Shown in pieces: positions 1-11,087 of a DNA stretch of 38,453 bases (its first letter is position 1; every line of letters begins with the position of its first letter). Under the pieces are notes generated by a model, which saw only the letters and a program-made list of their open reading frames with translations, ran no database searches and was not told the origin of the DNA. Source of the DNA: an uncultured Bacilli bacterium (lineage in GTDB: Bacteria; Bacillota_I; Bacilli_A; RFN20; CAG-449); assembly GCA_947629415.1 (NCBI GenBank), contig CANRDP010000013.1, forward strand, positions 1 through 38,453, written 5' to 3'. The position numbers and the translations under genes are program-made.

Positions 1-34
1 TTTTTTTGGTTTTGAAAAAATTGTTACAAAAAAA

Positions 35-61
35 TTAGCACTAAAGTGTTGACAGTGCTAA
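35..61 (+). promoter_or_regulatory. CIRCE element 1 (HrcA operator)
   Basis: TTAGCACT-N11-AGTGCTAA inverted repeat; contains the -35 TTGACA (49-54). Confidence 0.93.
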
Positions 62-76
62 AATATTGCGTATAAT
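49..76 (+). promoter_or_regulatory. sigma-A type promoter of the hrcA operon
   Basis: TTGACA (49-54), 16-nt spacer, TATAAT (71-76). Confidence 0.85.
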
Positions 77-80
77 AATC

Positions 81-107
81 TTAGCACTTGAGATTTCATA
101 GTGCTAA
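81..107 (+). promoter_or_regulatory. CIRCE element 2 (HrcA operator)
   Basis: TTAGCACTT-N9-TAGTGCTAA just downstream of the -10. Confidence 0.93.
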
Positions 108-118
108 CAGGAGGAGTT

Positions 119-1151
119 ATGGAATTATCAAGACATGATTATATTTTGAAATGTATCGTTGATTATTTTATCAAGACTGCGACTCCTGTCGGCTCATCCA
201 CTTTGATTTCCAAATATAATTTACCGTATTCTTCGGCGACGATCCGCAATGAAATGGCGGTTTTGGAATCGCAAGGATTAATTGAAAAGACGCATACGTC
301 TTCCGGACGGATTCCTTCGGCAAAAGGATATCATTATTATATTGAAAATCTGAGAACCGGTGATGTGGATGATGAATTAAAATCTCAACTATCGCTTATA
401 TTAAGTGCGAAGGCAAAATCGGTGGAAGATGTTATTAAAGATTCCTGCCAAATGATTTCACACATGACAAATTTAGCGTCGGTTGTTTTGGGACCAAATG
501 CGGAGGAAGAACATCTTTTATCGGTTCAAGTCATTCCTTTATCGAGTACTTCCGCAACTGCTGTTTTTGTAACGGATAAAGGTTATGTGGAAAATAAGAC
601 CTTTGTCCTTGATTCGAAGATTGACATTAATGATGTGCAGAAATGCGTAGAAATGCTGAATTCTCGATTAAAAGGAACAAAGATTTCGGAATTGATTGAA
701 AAGATGGAAGCGATGAAACCGTTGATTGCCAATTATGTTAAATCCAATGATGTCATCTATCGGGCATTTTTGGAGGCAGTCGTTCGATTTGCTTCGGAAA
801 GAGTATCTTTGTTTGGCACGGAAAATTTATTGGAACAACCGGAATTTTCCGATGATGCGGAAAAAATTAAAAAGATGATTAAATTCATTGAGTCACCGAA
901 GAAAGTTCATGAAGCATTAAATGGCTCGGAAGAAATGGTCATTAAAATCGGAGAAGAAGATGCAACCGGAATCGGATTAGAAGATGTCACATTGATTTCA
1001 CGAAAGATACCGATGGGAAAGAATAAAGGTACGATTGCACTCGTTGGTCCGACACGTATGGATTACGATTTAGTGGTAAATGCACTGGATTATCTTGCAA
1101 AGGAATTATCCAAATTCTTTGGAGATGGAAAGGATGAAGAAGAAGAGAAAA

Positions 1152-1165
<14 letters not shown>
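119..1165 (+). CDS. hrcA: Heat-inducible transcription repressor HrcA
   Basis: MELSRHDYILKCIVDYFIKTATPVGS N-terminus, first in CIRCE operon; ATG 119 preceded by AGGAGG (track start 101 lies inside CIRCE2). Confidence 0.95.
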
Positions 1166-3582
<2,417 letters not shown>

Positions 3583-3589
3583 AAAAAAA

Positions 3590-3612
3590 TAGGGTGGAGA
3601 TTTTTCTCCCCC
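3590..3612 (+). other. Imperfect hairpin in the dnaK-dnaJ intergenic region
   Basis: AGGGTGGAGA-TTTT-TCTCCCCCTT with one mismatch; no long U-tract, so possibly processing/attenuation. Confidence 0.35.
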
Positions 3613-3640
3613 TTTACTTGATGGAAAGGAGGATAAAATT

Positions 3641-4765
3641 ATGCCAACAAAACGGGATTATTATGAAGTTCTCGGTGTTTCAAAAACGGCCAGTGAGGAT
3701 GAAATTAAATCTTCTTATCGTAAGTTAGCAAAAAAATATCATCCTGATTTGAATCATGAACCCGGTGCGGAAGAAAAATTCAAAGAGGTTCAAGAAGCTT
3801 ATGATGTTCTTTCCGATAGTAATAAAAGAGCACAATATGATCAATTCGGTCATGCGGCTTTTGATCAGTCTCAAGGATTCGGTGCCGGCGGATTCAGCGG
3901 TTTCCAAGATGTCGATTTAGGCGATATATTCAGTTCTTTCTTTGGTGGAGAAAGTCGTTCGCGAAGAAATTCATCCGCGCCAAGCAGAGGGCGAGATACA
4001 ATTACGCAGATTGAAATCTCTTTTATGGATGCAATTAACGGAAAAACCATTGAACTTCCGGTAACATATGATGAAAGCTGTTCCCATTGTCATGGTAGCG
4101 GAGCAGAATCAAGTGCCGATATTCAGACTTGTCCGGATTGTCATGGTTCTGGGGTCGTTACCGGAGTTTCTCAAACGATTTTCGGTACGGTGCAAACTCA
4201 AAAAACTTGTACTCGCTGCGGTGGAAGCGGAAAAGTAATCAAAACCAAATGTCATCAATGCAACGGAAAAGGATATACACGGGTTCGTAAAAATATTGAA
4301 GTGGTCATTCCTGCGGGAATCAATAACGGACAGCAAATTCGTGTTCCCGGGAAAGGTGAACGTGGCTCTAACGGCGGTCCCAATGGTGATTTGTTCATCG
4401 AAGTGCATATCATGTCTTCCAAAGAATTTGTTCGGGAAGGAAATGATATTCATACGAATCAGGAAATTTCTATGGTCGATGCGGCACTGGGATGTAAAGT
4501 GGAGGTCAATACCGTTTATGGACCGGTGGAATTAACGATTCCTTCCGGGACACAACCGGGTCAAATTTTAAAAATACGTGGTAAAGGAGTAAAAGATGTA
4601 CGAAATTCTTTATATCAGGGAGATCATTTCGTTCATATAATTATCAAAACACCATTGAATTTGACCGAAGAACAGAAGAATTTCTTGAAAGAATTTCAAA
4701 AAATAGAAAGTACGAAAAAGAAAAAAACGAGTTTCTTCGATAAAATAAAATCAAAATTCTCATAA
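3641..4765 (+). CDS. dnaJ: Chaperone DnaJ
   Basis: J-domain with HPD ([10 protein letters not shown]), G/F region, four CxxCxGxG-type repeats ([32 protein letters not shown]). Confidence 0.97.
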   Translation: MPTKRDYYEVLGVSKTASEDEIKSSYRKLAKKYHPDLNHEPGAEEKFKEVQEAYDVLSDSNKRAQYDQFGHAAFDQSQGFGAGGFSGFQDVDLGDIFSSFFGGESRSRRNSSAPSRGRDTITQIEISFMDAINGKTIELPVTYDESCSHCHGSGAESSADIQTCPDCHGSGVVTGVSQTIFGTVQTQKTCTRCGGSGKVIKTKCHQCNGKGYTRVRKNIEVVIPAGINNGQQIRVPGKGERGSNGGPNGDLFIEVHIMSSKEFVREGNDIHTNQEISMVDAALGCKVEVNTVYGPVELTIPSGTQPGQILKIRGKGVKDVRNSLYQGDHFVHIIIKTPLNLTEEQKNFLKEFQKIESTKKKKTSFFDKIKSKFS

Positions 4766-4796
4766 AAATCCGCGAAGGGTTCAGGAGGTAGTACCG

Positions 4797-5330
4797 ATGG
4801 ATAAAAATAATATTGCAACGTTAATTATTCGGGCACAAGAAGGCTCCGAAGAAGCATTTAACGAACTTTATAATTCCACGGGAAATCTCCTTTATAATTC
4901 GATATATCCCATTTTAAATGATCCGGATCTGACCAGTGATATTGTACAAGAAACTTTTTTGAAAGTATTGCAGGTAAAAATGAAGAATGCCGACAACGGA
5001 CTTGCATATTTATTAACCATTGCCAAAAATATGGCAATCAACACGTTCAATCGTCGAAAAAGAGAAGTTTCCATAAATTTTGAAGAAGAAGAACCGATAT
5101 ATCGGGATATTGATATACTGGATAATTCCAATGAATCACACATAGAAGATTTGATGCAAAAATATTTGAAACCGAATCAAATTGAATTGATTCATCTGCA
5201 TGTTATTGATGGATTAACCCATCGTGAAATTGCTGAAAAATTAGGAAAACCTTTGGGTACGATTATGTGGCAATATAATGAAGCAATAAAAGAATTGCGC
5301 AAACAAATAAAAAAACAAGAAGATCATTAA
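4797..5330 (+). CDS. RNA polymerase sigma-70 family (ECF-like) sigma factor
   Basis: Region 2-like LTSDIVQETFLKVLQ and region 4 HTH LTHREIAEKLGKPLGTIMWQYNEAIKELRK; 31 nt after dnaJ with GGAGG RBS. Confidence 0.8.
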   Translation: MDKNNIATLIIRAQEGSEEAFNELYNSTGNLLYNSIYPILNDPDLTSDIVQETFLKVLQVKMKNADNGLAYLLTIAKNMAINTFNRRKREVSINFEEEEPIYRDIDILDNSNESHIEDLMQKYLKPNQIELIHLHVIDGLTHREIAEKLGKPLGTIMWQYNEAIKELRKQIKKQEDH

Positions 5331-5350
5331 AAGATATGGTCTTTTTATTT
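5329..5350 (+). terminator. Rho-independent terminator after sigma gene
   Basis: AAAAGA-TATGG-TCTTTTTATTT (short stem). Confidence 0.5.
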
Positions 5351-5400
5351 GTCATTGCATTTGTTTCGCAATTTTTATAAAATGTCTATGAGGTATTTTT

Positions 5401-6222
5401 ATGCAATGCTCTTTTTTTATTGAATCGATTGATACAGGATTGATGTTCCGCGGTATATTTTTTATTTTGGCATTTATTTTTATGGTTTTTTCCCTTTTGG
5501 GATGGGTACTGGAATTATTTTTCCGAAGAATTTTTACTGCGAAAAAATGGATGAATCCGGGATTTTTAAAAGGGCCGTGCTTACCTATTTACGGTTTTGG
5601 AATTATGGCGTTATATGTTTATGTAACGATATTGAAAAATTGGGAACATGATTTTGGGGGTCAATGGATTTTCGATCTTGTGGTTATTCTCGGAATCGGT
5701 GTTTTAATGACGGTTATTGAACTCATCGCGGGAATTATTTTTATCGAAGGAATGCATATTCGACTTTGGGATTATTCCAAACGATGGGGGAATTATAAAG
5801 GAATCATTTGTCCTCTTTTTTCTTTGTTATGGACCATTGCCGGTGCTTTATTTTATTATCTTCTTTATGCACCGATCACCGATATGATTTTTCTCTTTTT
5901 AGAGTTGGATTGGTTTGAATTGGCTACTTTTTTAATGGGGGTTTATTATGGCATTTTGATTATGGATTTTGCCATTTCCATGCGAATTACTACGCGCATC
6001 AAGAAATTTGCCGCGGAGAAAAATATTGTTGTTCGATTTGAAAATTTCAAAGCAAATGTGAGCCGGAGACTTTCTTCGGAAAATATCAAAGCGAAATTCC
6101 TTTCACCTTTCCGATCACCACATGCTCTTGAAGAACATTTGCAGGATTATTTCAATGATACCAATGAAACAAAAGAACAAATTTCATTGTGGAAAAAGAA
6201 GAAAAAGGAGGAAAGAAAATGA
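5401..6222 (+). CDS. Multi-TM membrane protein, putative ABC-transporter type IV (PF06541-like)
   Basis: LLGWVLELFFRRIFTAKKWMNPGFLKGPCLPIYGFG and LWDYSKRWGNYKGIICPLFSLLW motifs typical of this family. Confidence 0.75.
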   Translation: MQCSFFIESIDTGLMFRGIFFILAFIFMVFSLLGWVLELFFRRIFTAKKWMNPGFLKGPCLPIYGFGIMALYVYVTILKNWEHDFGGQWIFDLVVILGIGVLMTVIELIAGIIFIEGMHIRLWDYSKRWGNYKGIICPLFSLLWTIAGALFYYLLYAPITDMIFLFLELDWFELATFLMGVYYGILIMDFAISMRITTRIKKFAAEKNIVVRFENFKANVSRRLSSENIKAKFLSPFRSPHALEEHLQDYFNDTNETKEQISLWKKKKKEERK

Positions 6223-6719
6223 TTATCGTTCAAGTAAAAAATTTTGGAGATATTGTCTTGGAAATGGACCGGAAAAATGCTCCGAATACCGTGAATAACT
6301 TTATTGAATTGGCAAAAAAAGGTTTTTATGACGGATTGACTTTTCATCGCATTATTCCGGGATTTATGATTCAGGGAGGTGACCCTCGTGGGAATGGTAC
6401 CGGAGGACCTTCTTATCGTATTAAAGGAGAATTCAAAGCCAACGGATTTTCCAATAATCTTTCCCATACAAGAGGAGTGATTTCCATGGCGCGAAGTTCT
6501 CATTATGATTCCGCGGGAAGTCAATTTTTCATTATGCATGCGGATGCACCATATTTGGACGGGCAATATGCTGCTTTCGGAAAAGTGATTCAAGGAATGG
6601 ATGTTGTCGATAAAATTGCCGGTGTAAAAGTAGATTCTTATGATTTTCCTCTGGAAAAAGTGATTATAGAAAAAATGATCGTTACCGATGAGGAAAGCTT
6701 TCCGACAGAAAAATTATAA
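6219..6719 (+). CDS. Cyclophilin-type peptidyl-prolyl cis-trans isomerase
   Basis: FHRIIPGFMIQGGDPRGNGTGGPSY, SAGSQFFIMHADAPYLDGQYAAFGKV; AAGGAGG RBS, ATGA overlap with upstream gene. Confidence 0.93.
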   Translation: MIIVQVKNFGDIVLEMDRKNAPNTVNNFIELAKKGFYDGLTFHRIIPGFMIQGGDPRGNGTGGPSYRIKGEFKANGFSNNLSHTRGVISMARSSHYDSAGSQFFIMHADAPYLDGQYAAFGKVIQGMDVVDKIAGVKVDSYDFPLEKVIIEKMIVTDEESFPTEKL

Positions 6720-6720
6720 A

Positions 6721-7191
6721 ATGAGTTATATTGAAAATCTCCGCATAAAAATCGGACATGATCCTATTTTAATGCCTTGTGTCGGTATTATTCTAGGTGA
6801 CGGGAAAGGAAAAATCTTATTGCAAAAACGAAAAGACAATAAGAAATGGGCCCTTCATGGCGGAGCTTTGGAATTAGATGAAGAAATCGAAAGCGGCTTA
6901 AAAAGAGAATTATATGAAGAAACCGGTTTTCTTTTAGATGAATATGCGTTTTTCGGCATTTATTCGGGAAAAGAAATGCATTATCAATATCCTAATAAAG
7001 ATGAAGTATCGGTGGTTTCGATTCTTTTTTATTCACATCGATTTCATGGGGAAAAGCATTTACAAAAAGAAGAAGTCGAAGAACTTCGCTGGTTTGAGGA
7101 AAAAGAAGTGCAAAAATTAGCCATTCATGATTTGGATAAAAAAGCTATCCAAGATTATTTTGAATTTTTAAGAAAGGAGAAAAAAATATGA
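6721..7191 (+). CDS. NUDIX hydrolase
   Basis: Nudix box GGALELDEEIESGLKRELYEETGF; ATG 6721 preferred over track start 6688. Confidence 0.9.
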   Translation: MSYIENLRIKIGHDPILMPCVGIILGDGKGKILLQKRKDNKKWALHGGALELDEEIESGLKRELYEETGFLLDEYAFFGIYSGKEMHYQYPNKDEVSVVSILFYSHRFHGEKHLQKEEVEELRWFEEKEVQKLAIHDLDKKAIQDYFEFLRKEKKI

Positions 7192-8180
7192 ATACAATTT
7201 TAATTGTCGGAGGTGCGGGATATATCGGAAGTCATAATGTTCGGGTCTTCTTAGATTACGGATATGATGTTGCGGTCGTAGATAATTTAAATACCGGACA
7301 TGTGGAAGCATTGGATTCTCGAGCACGTTTTTATCAAGCGGATATTCGGGATAAAAAACGTCTGAAGGAAATTATTTCCAAAGAAAAACCGGATGCTATC
7401 GTCCATTTTGCTGCTTTGAGCCTTGTCGGTGTTTCCTGTAAAGAACCTTTGGAGTATTTTTCGAACAATGTTTACGGAATGCAAGTGCTTTTGGAAGTTA
7501 TGAAAGAAGAAGGAATTTCTCGCATTGTTTTTTCTTCTTCTGCCGCAACTTACGGCGATCAAAAAGTGATGCCTTTAACCGAAGAAAGTCCTACGGAACC
7601 GACAAATCCTTACGGAGAAACAAAACTGATGATGGAAAAAATGATGAAATGGTGCGATAAGGCCTATGGTATCCGATATGTATCTTTGCGCTATTTTAAT
7701 GCCGCCGGTGCCTATATGGATGGTTCCATCGGAGAAGATCATAATCCGGAAACACATTTGATTCCTTTGATTTTGCAAGTTCCTTTAGGAAAAAGAGAAT
7801 CCATTTCTGTTTTCGGCAATGATTATGATACCAAAGACGGTACTTGTATTCGCGATTATATTCATATTTTGGATTTGGCAGATGCACATGTTCGGGCCGT
7901 GGAGTATTTATTGAAAGGAAATTCCAGTCAGATTTTCAATCTCGGCAGCGGAGAAGGTTTTTCCGTGAATGAAATGATTACGGAAGCGGAACAAGTCGTA
8001 CAAAAAAAGATTGCCAAAAAATATGTCGATCGAAGAGAAGGGGATCCGGCAATATTGATTGCTTCAAATCTTAAAGCCAAAAATATATTGGGATGGGTTC
8101 CACGATATACTTTAAAAGAAATTTTGGAAAGTGCGTGGAAATTCCATTCTTCCCATCCGGATGGATATAAGAAAAAATGA
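7188..8180 (+). CDS. galE: UDP-glucose 4-epimerase GalE
   Basis: GGAGYIGSH Rossmann motif, YGETKLMMEKM (YxxxK), RYFNAAGA, GEDHNPETHLIPL. Confidence 0.95.
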   Translation: MNTILIVGGAGYIGSHNVRVFLDYGYDVAVVDNLNTGHVEALDSRARFYQADIRDKKRLKEIISKEKPDAIVHFAALSLVGVSCKEPLEYFSNNVYGMQVLLEVMKEEGISRIVFSSSAATYGDQKVMPLTEESPTEPTNPYGETKLMMEKMMKWCDKAYGIRYVSLRYFNAAGAYMDGSIGEDHNPETHLIPLILQVPLGKRESISVFGNDYDTKDGTCIRDYIHILDLADAHVRAVEYLLKGNSSQIFNLGSGEGFSVNEMITEAEQVVQKKIAKKYVDRREGDPAILIASNLKAKNILGWVPRYTLKEILESAWKFHSSHPDGYKKK

Positions 8181-8797
8181 GTCATCCTTTGAAACATTTC
8201 AAAATAATCATGAAACATCGTCATGGAGTAATAAAAAACGGGTTTCATTTGGGAATTTTTTTTCATACGTTACGTCATGATTTAAGTAAATTTTCTTTTT
8301 ATGAATTTTCCCGTTCCAGTAAATACTTTCTGGGGAATCGTTCTCCCACCAATAAAGAAAGGGAAGCTCACGATGGATTCAGTGATATCGCGGTGCATCA
8401 CACCCATAGAAACAAACATCATTTTCAATATTGGTGTGATTTTTATCGCGGATATATTATTGTAAAACCGATGCCTTATGTTTATGCTTTGGAATTTGCC
8501 GCGGATATGATGTCTGCAAGTAAAACATATAATAAAAAACAATTTTCGCGAGAAGAAGTTTTGGAATATTTTTTAACAAGAGAGATGTATTTTACCATGC
8601 ATTCGGGTACAAAACAATTTATTAAAGAAGTATTACAGCGCTATGTACGTTCGGAATTCAAGGAATTACATAAAAAAGAAACCAAAAAATTATATCAGGA
8701 AATTTTGAAAGATTTGCCAAAAACGGAATTCTATAGAATCGATCCGATACCTTTAACTCATCCTTTGGAGGACCCTCATGAAAAACATATTAAATGA
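8177..8797 (+). CDS. DUF5662-like protein
   Basis: KHRHGVIKNGF, LRHDLSKFS, HHTHRNKHHFQYW His-rich motifs; ATGA overlap with galE. Confidence 0.65.
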   Translation: MSHPLKHFKIIMKHRHGVIKNGFHLGIFFHTLRHDLSKFSFYEFSRSSKYFLGNRSPTNKEREAHDGFSDIAVHHTHRNKHHFQYWCDFYRGYIIVKPMPYVYALEFAADMMSASKTYNKKQFSREEVLEYFLTREMYFTMHSGTKQFIKEVLQRYVRSEFKELHKKETKKLYQEILKDLPKTEFYRIDPIPLTHPLEDPHEKHIK

Positions 8798-9581
8798 ATT
8801 TCAAAAAAATGTTTACGATAACACAACAAAAGAAGAAGAGTATATTGATTTTCGAAAAAAATATGAAGAAGAAGCTTTGAATTCGGATCCGATTCTATAT
8901 ATCGGTTTATGTGTTGATTTTTATTTGCAAAGAGAAAATATTTCCAAAGCTCTATATGTTCTAGAAAGATTTCGAGAAGGAAAATATATTTCTTTGTCGG
9001 TAGAGGAATTTATGGCGGAATTAAAAGAAAAAATTGAAAAAGAGCAAAATCCCGTAAGAAAAAAAGAAGTGAGTAATAAAGAAATTGCCACAGCTCTTCT
9101 ATCAAAAAATCGCGAGAAAATACTTTTTGCTTTTCAAGCGTTATCGACAAAAAATATTCGTTTGTTTCTTCCTCAGGTGGAAAAATTTTTATCGCAGAAT
9201 CCCGAAGAAGATTTGCAAAGACTTTTATTGATTCTTTTGGTGGAACAAAAAGTGGATCAGGCATTTACTTTTACTTTTTTGGGAAAAGAACAAAGAATTA
9301 TTCCCAACACTTTATCTCTCCCTTTTGAAAAAGAAGAGTTTCAGACTTTTTTAAAAAAAATGCCTTCTTATTTCCTTTCTCCGGATACTTTGGAAATGGC
9401 GGAAAATATCGTGCGAAAATTGGCGGTTTGTATTTTTCCGGGTTCTTTTTCAAACGGAATGGAAGACGAAGTTGTTTTCAAAACGATTCAGGATATCATT
9501 TTTTCTTATCAGGGAAAATCATTTTCTTTTGAAAGCGAAAAAGAAGAAAAACTTTATACTTTTTATCAGACATTTCTTTAA
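8778..9581 (+). CDS. Hypothetical helical-repeat (TPR-like, possibly DUF3196-like) protein
   Basis: Long helical ORF coupled to upstream gene; family call tentative. Confidence 0.5.
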   Translation: MKNILNEFQKNVYDNTTKEEEYIDFRKKYEEEALNSDPILYIGLCVDFYLQRENISKALYVLERFREGKYISLSVEEFMAELKEKIEKEQNPVRKKEVSNKEIATALLSKNREKILFAFQALSTKNIRLFLPQVEKFLSQNPEEDLQRLLLILLVEQKVDQAFTFTFLGKEQRIIPNTLSLPFEKEEFQTFLKKMPSYFLSPDTLEMAENIVRKLAVCIFPGSFSNGMEDEVVFKTIQDIIFSYQGKSFSFESEKEEKLYTFYQTFL

Positions 9582-9687
9582 AAATACGATAAGAATTTCC
9601 TTCCTTTTCGAATCGTTTTCTGATGGAGAAGAAATTTTACGGAAGTTCCTTGACTGGAACAACGGAAAATCACTTCTTTCTCTTGTA

Positions 9688-9710
9688 TTTTAAAGGATTA
9701 TCCTTTAAAA
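9688..9710. repeat. Perfect 11-bp inverted repeat upstream of tig
   Basis: TTTTAAAGGAT-T-ATCCTTTAAAA. Confidence 0.8.
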
Positions 9711-9788
9711 TTCTTATGGAACTGATGAATACAAAATATATGAATTCGCAGGTAAAAATATACTGAATTTTTGGAGGAAAAACTTAAG

Positions 9789-11063
9789 ATGGAAAAGAAA
9801 GTAGAAATCAAGGAATCTCAAGAGGCGATGATAACCTTTACGATTCGTGGTGATGAATGGAAAAAAGCTCAGGAAAAAGAGTTTCGCAAATTGGCGGCAA
9901 ATCTGAAAGTAAAAGGATTTCGCCAAGGCCATGTACCACTTGATATGGCGAAGAAAATGATATCTCAAAGTGAAATTATTCAAGAAGCGGTACTTTCTTG
10001 TGTCAATAAAGAATACGGAAATGTATTGAATGAGAATCAATTACGACCCATTACCGATCCGAAATTAAATATCACAAATGTCAAAGAGGATGAAGTTGAG
10101 GCCGTCGTCCGTTTTGCTTTGGCACCAAAAGTGGAACTCGGCGAATATAAAGGCTTGAAAATCGAAAAGAAAGAGGTCACGGTTTCCGATGAAGAAAAAG
10201 AAGAATTCATTCTTTCTTTGCGAAAAGATCAAGCTACCATGAATGTAAAAGAAGGGGAAGCAAAAATCGGAGATACGGTAATCATTGATTTTAAAGGTTA
10301 TATTGATGATTCTCCTTTTGATGGTGGTGAGGCAAAAGGATATGAATTGGAATTGGGTAGTCATTCCTTTGTTCCCGGATTTGAAGAACAATTGGTTGGT
10401 TTAAAAGCCGGAGAAGAACGTGTCATCGAAGTCACTTTCCCGGAAAATTATGTCAAAAATTTAAAAGGAAAAAAAGCAAATTTCAATGTACGTTGCCATG
10501 ATGTTAAAGAAAAAGTTCTTCCCGAATTGGATGAAAATTTCTTCAAAGAGTTGAATAATAAAGAAGTTCAAAATAAAGAAGAACTGGATGCTTATAGTTT
10601 GAAGATGGTAAAAGAAAGAAAAGAACGTGCTGCCAAGAAAGAATATCAAGAAGCACTATTGCAAAAGATATTGGATGGCAGTAAAGTTTTTGTCGCTGAG
10701 TCTTTACTTCAGGAAGAAGCAATGGCAAATATCGAAAATATTCGAAAACAAGTGGAAAAGAATGGATTGTCCTTTGAAGATTATCTATCGATTAATGGCT
10801 TGACCAATGAAAAATTTATCGAAGATAAAAAAGAAGAAGCCTTAAAGAATTTTAAATCCATGTTGGTAATTGAAGAAATTTGCCGCAAAGAAAATATTGT
10901 GGTTACCAAAGAAATTTTGGATGCGAAATATCAAGAAATTGCCACACAATATAATATGAAAGTGGAAGATGTTCAGAAAGCTTTGGAACCGAATTTAGAA
11001 CAATTCGTTCGCAATCTTCGTAGCACAATGTTTACAGAATTTTTGGAGAAAAACAATCAATAA
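9789..11063 (+). CDS. tig: Trigger factor
   Basis: FRKLAANLKVKGFRQGHVPLDMAKK, GDTVIIDFKGYIDDSPFDGGEAKGYELELGSHSFVPGFEEQLVG FKBP motif; GGAGG before ATG 9789. Confidence 0.96.
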   Translation: MEKKVEIKESQEAMITFTIRGDEWKKAQEKEFRKLAANLKVKGFRQGHVPLDMAKKMISQSEIIQEAVLSCVNKEYGNVLNENQLRPITDPKLNITNVKEDEVEAVVRFALAPKVELGEYKGLKIEKKEVTVSDEEKEEFILSLRKDQATMNVKEGEAKIGDTVIIDFKGYIDDSPFDGGEAKGYELELGSHSFVPGFEEQLVGLKAGEERVIEVTFPENYVKNLKGKKANFNVRCHDVKEKVLPELDENFFKELNNKEVQNKEELDAYSLKMVKERKERAAKKEYQEALLQKILDGSKVFVAESLLQEEAMANIENIRKQVEKNGLSFEDYLSINGLTNEKFIEDKKEEALKNFKSMLVIEEICRKENIVVTKEILDAKYQEIATQYNMKVEDVQKALEPNLEQFVRNLRSTMFTEFLEKNNQ

Positions 11064-11087
11064 TCTCCAAAAAAAGGAGGCTTATCG

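Noticed and set aside
1080-1151. Upstream extension of grpE (track start 1080)
   Set aside because: It lies within hrcA in another frame; ATG 1152 gives a normal GrpE N-terminus.
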